Below are positions 35,763 to 39,003 of a stretch of 39,003 nt of DNA, in pieces. Position 1 is the stretch's first letter, and every line of letters begins with the position of its first letter. The notes under the pieces were generated by a model. That model ran no database searches and was not told where the DNA came from. It was given only the letters and a program-made list of their open reading frames with translations. This DNA comes from Candidatus Cloacimonadota bacterium. Its GTDB lineage: Bacteria > Cloacimonadota > Cloacimonadia > JGIOTU-2. The position numbers were made by a program, and so were the translations under genes. The stretch is taken from positions 1 through 39,003 of the forward strand of contig JACNJR010000041.1 of the NCBI GenBank assembly GCA_014382495.1, written 5' to 3'.

Positions 35763-36500
35763 TTATTTGGTTATAATACTTTCAAGTTTGTCAACGATTT
35801 CAGAAAGTTTATCAATTGTTTGAATATATCTTTCAAAAAAATCCACAAACTGCTGTTTCTTCATCTTGATTTTCTTATTTTTGATATCAAGCGCTTGCAG
35901 AAATACAGAAAAATCGATTTGGAGAAGTTCTGCAATTTTCCGAATGATATCGATATTTTGCGATGGAACCGATTCATTTTTTATGACAAGAATTGCCTTC
36001 ATAACAGGAATAAAACTTAAAAGTGAAGTTGAAACCAAATTTTGCATAAATTTAATATTGCCAACATTTTCCAGAAAAGCTAATCTGAGAAGAAGAAGTT
36101 TCCCTTTCAATTCTCTTTCTGCTTGCAAACGCAGATGTTCTGAATTGATTTTCAGATTCTCAAAACAATCTTCACCATAAATTTTTTTATGATTTACCTT
36201 GATATTCAGAAATTCGATTGGAAATGTGTCGAGTGAATTTTCAATATACTCTTTTGTGAGAAAGAGTGGCACAGTAACACGCTTTTTTTGAAATTTTTTG
36301 ATGACATTTTTAGCAGAAATTAGTGTGTCAAGTTTTGAATCCTCCAAAATTATTGCGAGATTAATGTCTGAAGTTTTTGGATTGAAATCTTCTGTAACAA
36401 CACTTCCATACAGACAAATTGAAATAAGTTTTTCGCCAAATTTTTTTTCATATTCTCTAATAATTTCTGAGAAAAGTTTGTTTTTATCTTTAATTTTCAT
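35763..36500 (-). CDS. Nucleotidyltransferase-fold protein
   Basis: 245 aa; ICLYGSVVTEDFNPKTSDINLAIIL matches GSx(10)SD[IV]x of pol-beta-type minimal nucleotidyltransferases, with Asn replacing the second Asp. Confidence 0.75.
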   Translation of the reverse strand: MKIKDKNKLFSEIIREYEKKFGEKLISICLYGSVVTEDFNPKTSDINLAIILEDSKLDTLISAKNVIKKFQKKRVTVPLFLTKEYIENSLDTFPIEFLNIKVNHKKIYGEDCFENLKINSEHLRLQAERELKGKLLLLRLAFLENVGNIKFMQNLVSTSLLSFIPVMKAILVIKNESVPSQNIDIIRKIAELLQIDFSVFLQALDIKNKKIKMKKQQFVDFFERYIQTIDKLSEIVDKLESIITK

Positions 36501-36512
36501 AATTATTTTCCT

Positions 36513-37361
36513 TCAATTTCCAAGAAACGCTTTTGCGCATTTTTTCGCCAGATCTCTTATTCTTTTGATATAAATTGCTCTTTCGGTCACAGAAATTGCA
36601 CCACGCGCATCTAACAAATTAAAAATATGAGAACACTTCAGAAGATATTCATAACCTGGGTAAATCAGTTCGCTTTTTATCTGATTTTCTGACTCATTTT
36701 CGAATTTATCAAAATCATCAAAAAGCATTTTGCGATTTGCCGTGCTGAAATTAAATTCGGAAAATTCCTTCTCTTGTTGCGTATAAATTTTTCCGTATGA
36801 AATTTTTTCATTCCACGCAATCTTCTTAAAATCATCGACCTGCTGAATGTACATTGCGAGACGCTCAAGTCCATAAGTCAATTCCACCGGAATAGATTTC
36901 AGCTCGATTCCAGCCATCTGCTGAAAATATGTGAATTGTGAAATCTCCATTCCATCAAGCCAAACTTCCCAGCCAAGTCCAGACGCACCAAGTGTTGGCG
37001 ATTCCCAATCATCTTCCACAAAACGGATATCGTGATTTTTTATCGGAGTGCCAATCGCTTCCAAACTTTTCAGATATAATTCTTGAATATTGTCGGGAGA
37101 AGGTTTTATCACAACTTGGAATTGATAATATTTTTGCAGCCGATTTGGGTTTTCTCCATATCTTCCATCTTTGGGACGGCGCGATGGTTGCACATACGCA
37201 ATTTTCATCGGTTGGTCTGATATTGAGCCAAAAAAAGTTTCAGGATGAAAAGTTCCTGCACCCATTTCCATATCATACGGCTGGTGAATAATGCATCCAT
37301 TTTCAGCCCAGAATTTTTGGAGATTAAAAATGATTTGTTGGAAAGTTAATTTCTTATTCAT
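36513..37361 (-). CDS. glyQ: Glycine--tRNA ligase alpha subunit
   Basis: [85 protein letters not shown]; likely start ATG ending at 37361 (MNKKL). Confidence 0.97.
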   Translation of the reverse strand: MNKKLTFQQIIFNLQKFWAENGCIIHQPYDMEMGAGTFHPETFFGSISDQPMKIAYVQPSRRPKDGRYGENPNRLQKYYQFQVVIKPSPDNIQELYLKSLEAIGTPIKNHDIRFVEDDWESPTLGASGLGWEVWLDGMEISQFTYFQQMAGIELKSIPVELTYGLERLAMYIQQVDDFKKIAWNEKISYGKIYTQQEKEFSEFNFSTANRKMLFDDFDKFENESENQIKSELIYPGYEYLLKCSHIFNLLDARGAISVTERAIYIKRIRDLAKKCAKAFLGN

Positions 37362-38979
37362 CATAAAATTTGTCAAATTTTGTCTCTTCGATGAGAAGAT
37401 TGACGGTTGATATTTTCTCTTTCAATTTCTCTTTCATAAAAAAATCTGTCATCATCAAATTCGCTTTGGAATAATATTCCTTCGCAGCGACAAAATACGA
37501 TTGAGATTTCTTCTTATGAAATCCACGCAATTTGTTATTCTCACCATATTCGCTACTTAAATCAGGATTTTTTGCTTTCTCATCATAATCCACAAATTTC
37601 CGATAATGAATGTAACCACATTCGTTATCGATTTCGCCCAGAAGGAGATAGGCTTCTGGTTCGTCTGGTGCGATTTCGGCAGATTTCTTTGCATTTGAAA
37701 CTGCCTTTTCATAATTTTTCATCTGACGGTAAACATCAGATATTCTGTTGTATCCAATTGCGGAATTTGGAGCAAGATTGATGAATTTTCTCAATGCATT
37801 CAATGCTTTCTCGAAATTTTCTTGTGTTGTATATGCTGCTGCTAAATTGAGAAAAGATGAAGCTTTTGTGGAATCTTTTTTGATAATTTCCAAATTTTGT
37901 TGAATACATTCTTCGAGCCGACCAGTTTTCTGATAGGCAATAGCGAGTTTCTTTTCCACATCTTTTTCATTAATTTCTGAGTTCAAAAATGTTTTTAAAT
38001 AGTGAATCGCTTCATCAAAGCTATCATTTTCAAAATATAATAATCCGATATTTTTGCAAGCTTCCATACAGGTTGAATCTTGCTTAATTGCTGATTGATA
38101 CGCATCAATTGCACATTCAATGTTCTCTTGGATTTTATAAATCTCTCCAACTTCATTCCAATAATCAATCTTTTCCGGAACGATTTCAGTTAATAGAATA
38201 TAATTTTCCAGAGCCATTTCATAATCCTCATTTATTTTGTAAGACCACGCCAATCCTTCAAGCGCTTCCAAATATTCGGGGTCAATTTCCAGTGCGTCTT
38301 GATAGTATGAAATTGCAGTTTCATAATCTTCTTCAACTGCCGAAATATACGCAAGATATGTGTATGCCGTCTTCTCATTTGGATTAATTTTTAGCAGATT
38401 TAGAAATGCACTTTTCGCATCAGCATATTGTTCTGCTGTAAAAAAATTCAGCGCAATATCCTTTGCTTTTTCCTCAGCAAATTTTTTCAATTCAAGCGCT
38501 TTATTCAAAATCGATGTAACTGCTTCAGCTCTTTTTTCGGTCTTCTTCTCAACTTGCTTCCTTTCGAATTTGATATCTTCAGTTTGCGTATCCAAAATAA
38601 AGAAATTCACATTAAAAAGCGTTCTATCAATTTGAGAAACCTCTCCCCAAATGCTAATATCTGCATTCACTTTCTCGGCAAGATTTAATACAATTGCCGG
38701 ATCTAATTTTTCCAATTTTGTCCTTTTCAGTACATTTTTTATCTCTATTGAATTGATGATTTCAATCTGCGGAATACCTTCAGCAACTTTTTGAAAATCA
38801 TCTGGAAGGTATTTATTGCTCATACTACGACTTTTGAGGTCAAGATAATGAAACCCCCAAACTGCTATTTTAATTGTATTGGTTGTGCTTTTTTCGGCAA
38901 CTGCATTTTGGCTACAACATAAAAGTTGCAATATGACAAAAATCATAACGAACTTTGTAAAAATTCTTCTTTTTTTCAT
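37354..38979 (-). CDS. Lipoprotein with CsgG/TolB-like N-terminal domain and TPR repeats
   Basis: 541 aa; lipobox-like [24 protein letters not shown]...[36 protein letters not shown]; then TPRs ([32 protein letters not shown]...). AAGGAG before ATG. Confidence 0.85.
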   Translation of the reverse strand: MKKRRIFTKFVMIFVILQLLCCSQNAVAEKSTTNTIKIAVWGFHYLDLKSRSMSNKYLPDDFQKVAEGIPQIEIINSIEIKNVLKRTKLEKLDPAIVLNLAEKVNADISIWGEVSQIDRTLFNVNFFILDTQTEDIKFERKQVEKKTEKRAEAVTSILNKALELKKFAEEKAKDIALNFFTAEQYADAKSAFLNLLKINPNEKTAYTYLAYISAVEEDYETAISYYQDALEIDPEYLEALEGLAWSYKINEDYEMALENYILLTEIVPEKIDYWNEVGEIYKIQENIECAIDAYQSAIKQDSTCMEACKNIGLLYFENDSFDEAIHYLKTFLNSEINEKDVEKKLAIAYQKTGRLEECIQQNLEIIKKDSTKASSFLNLAAAYTTQENFEKALNALRKFINLAPNSAIGYNRISDVYRQMKNYEKAVSNAKKSAEIAPDEPEAYLLLGEIDNECGYIHYRKFVDYDEKAKNPDLSSEYGENNKLRGFHKKKSQSYFVAAKEYYSKANLMMTDFFMKEKLKEKISTVNLLIEETKFDKFYDE

Positions 38980-39003
38980 TACTTCTCCTTTTTGGTCAAA
39001 ATT

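Overview
AT-rich bacterial chromosomal window, FCB-superphylum-like. The T9SS-type C-terminal sorting domain, FlgD-like domain, PorV-type and FadL-type barrels and FN3-tailed secreted proteins suggest a Cloacimonadota-like lineage, but this is inference. Housekeeping genes seen: uvrC, murJ, rnhB, pdxA, glyQ, a cold-shock protein, a MATE transporter, OsmC, an MBL hydrolase, a PHP phosphoesterase, a Na/Pi cotransporter, tRNA-Lys(CTT) and tRNA-Phe(GAA). From about 7.7 kb to the end all well-supported genes are on the minus strand. The most interesting region is a ~17.4 kb tightly packed minus-strand locus (11158-28589). In transcription order it encodes an 821-aa lipoprotein with a 3x17-aa repeat, an 1165-aa protein with 17 tandem 42-aa TPRs fused to an outer-membrane-barrel-like C-terminus, a 572-aa FadL/OmpP1-like barrel, a 2902-aa surface protein with about 23 carboxypeptidase-regulatory-like modules and a FlgD/T9SS-like C-terminus, and a 325-aa PorV/PorQ-like barrel. 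It looks like a dedicated export or surface-assembly cassette for one giant fibre-like protein. A second notable item is an archaeal-looking HypA next to a Mrp/MinD-type ATPase lacking the Mrp CxxC motif, resembling the Thermococcales HypA-HypB(AT) nickel-insertion pair. No CRISPR array, IS element or prophage was recognised.
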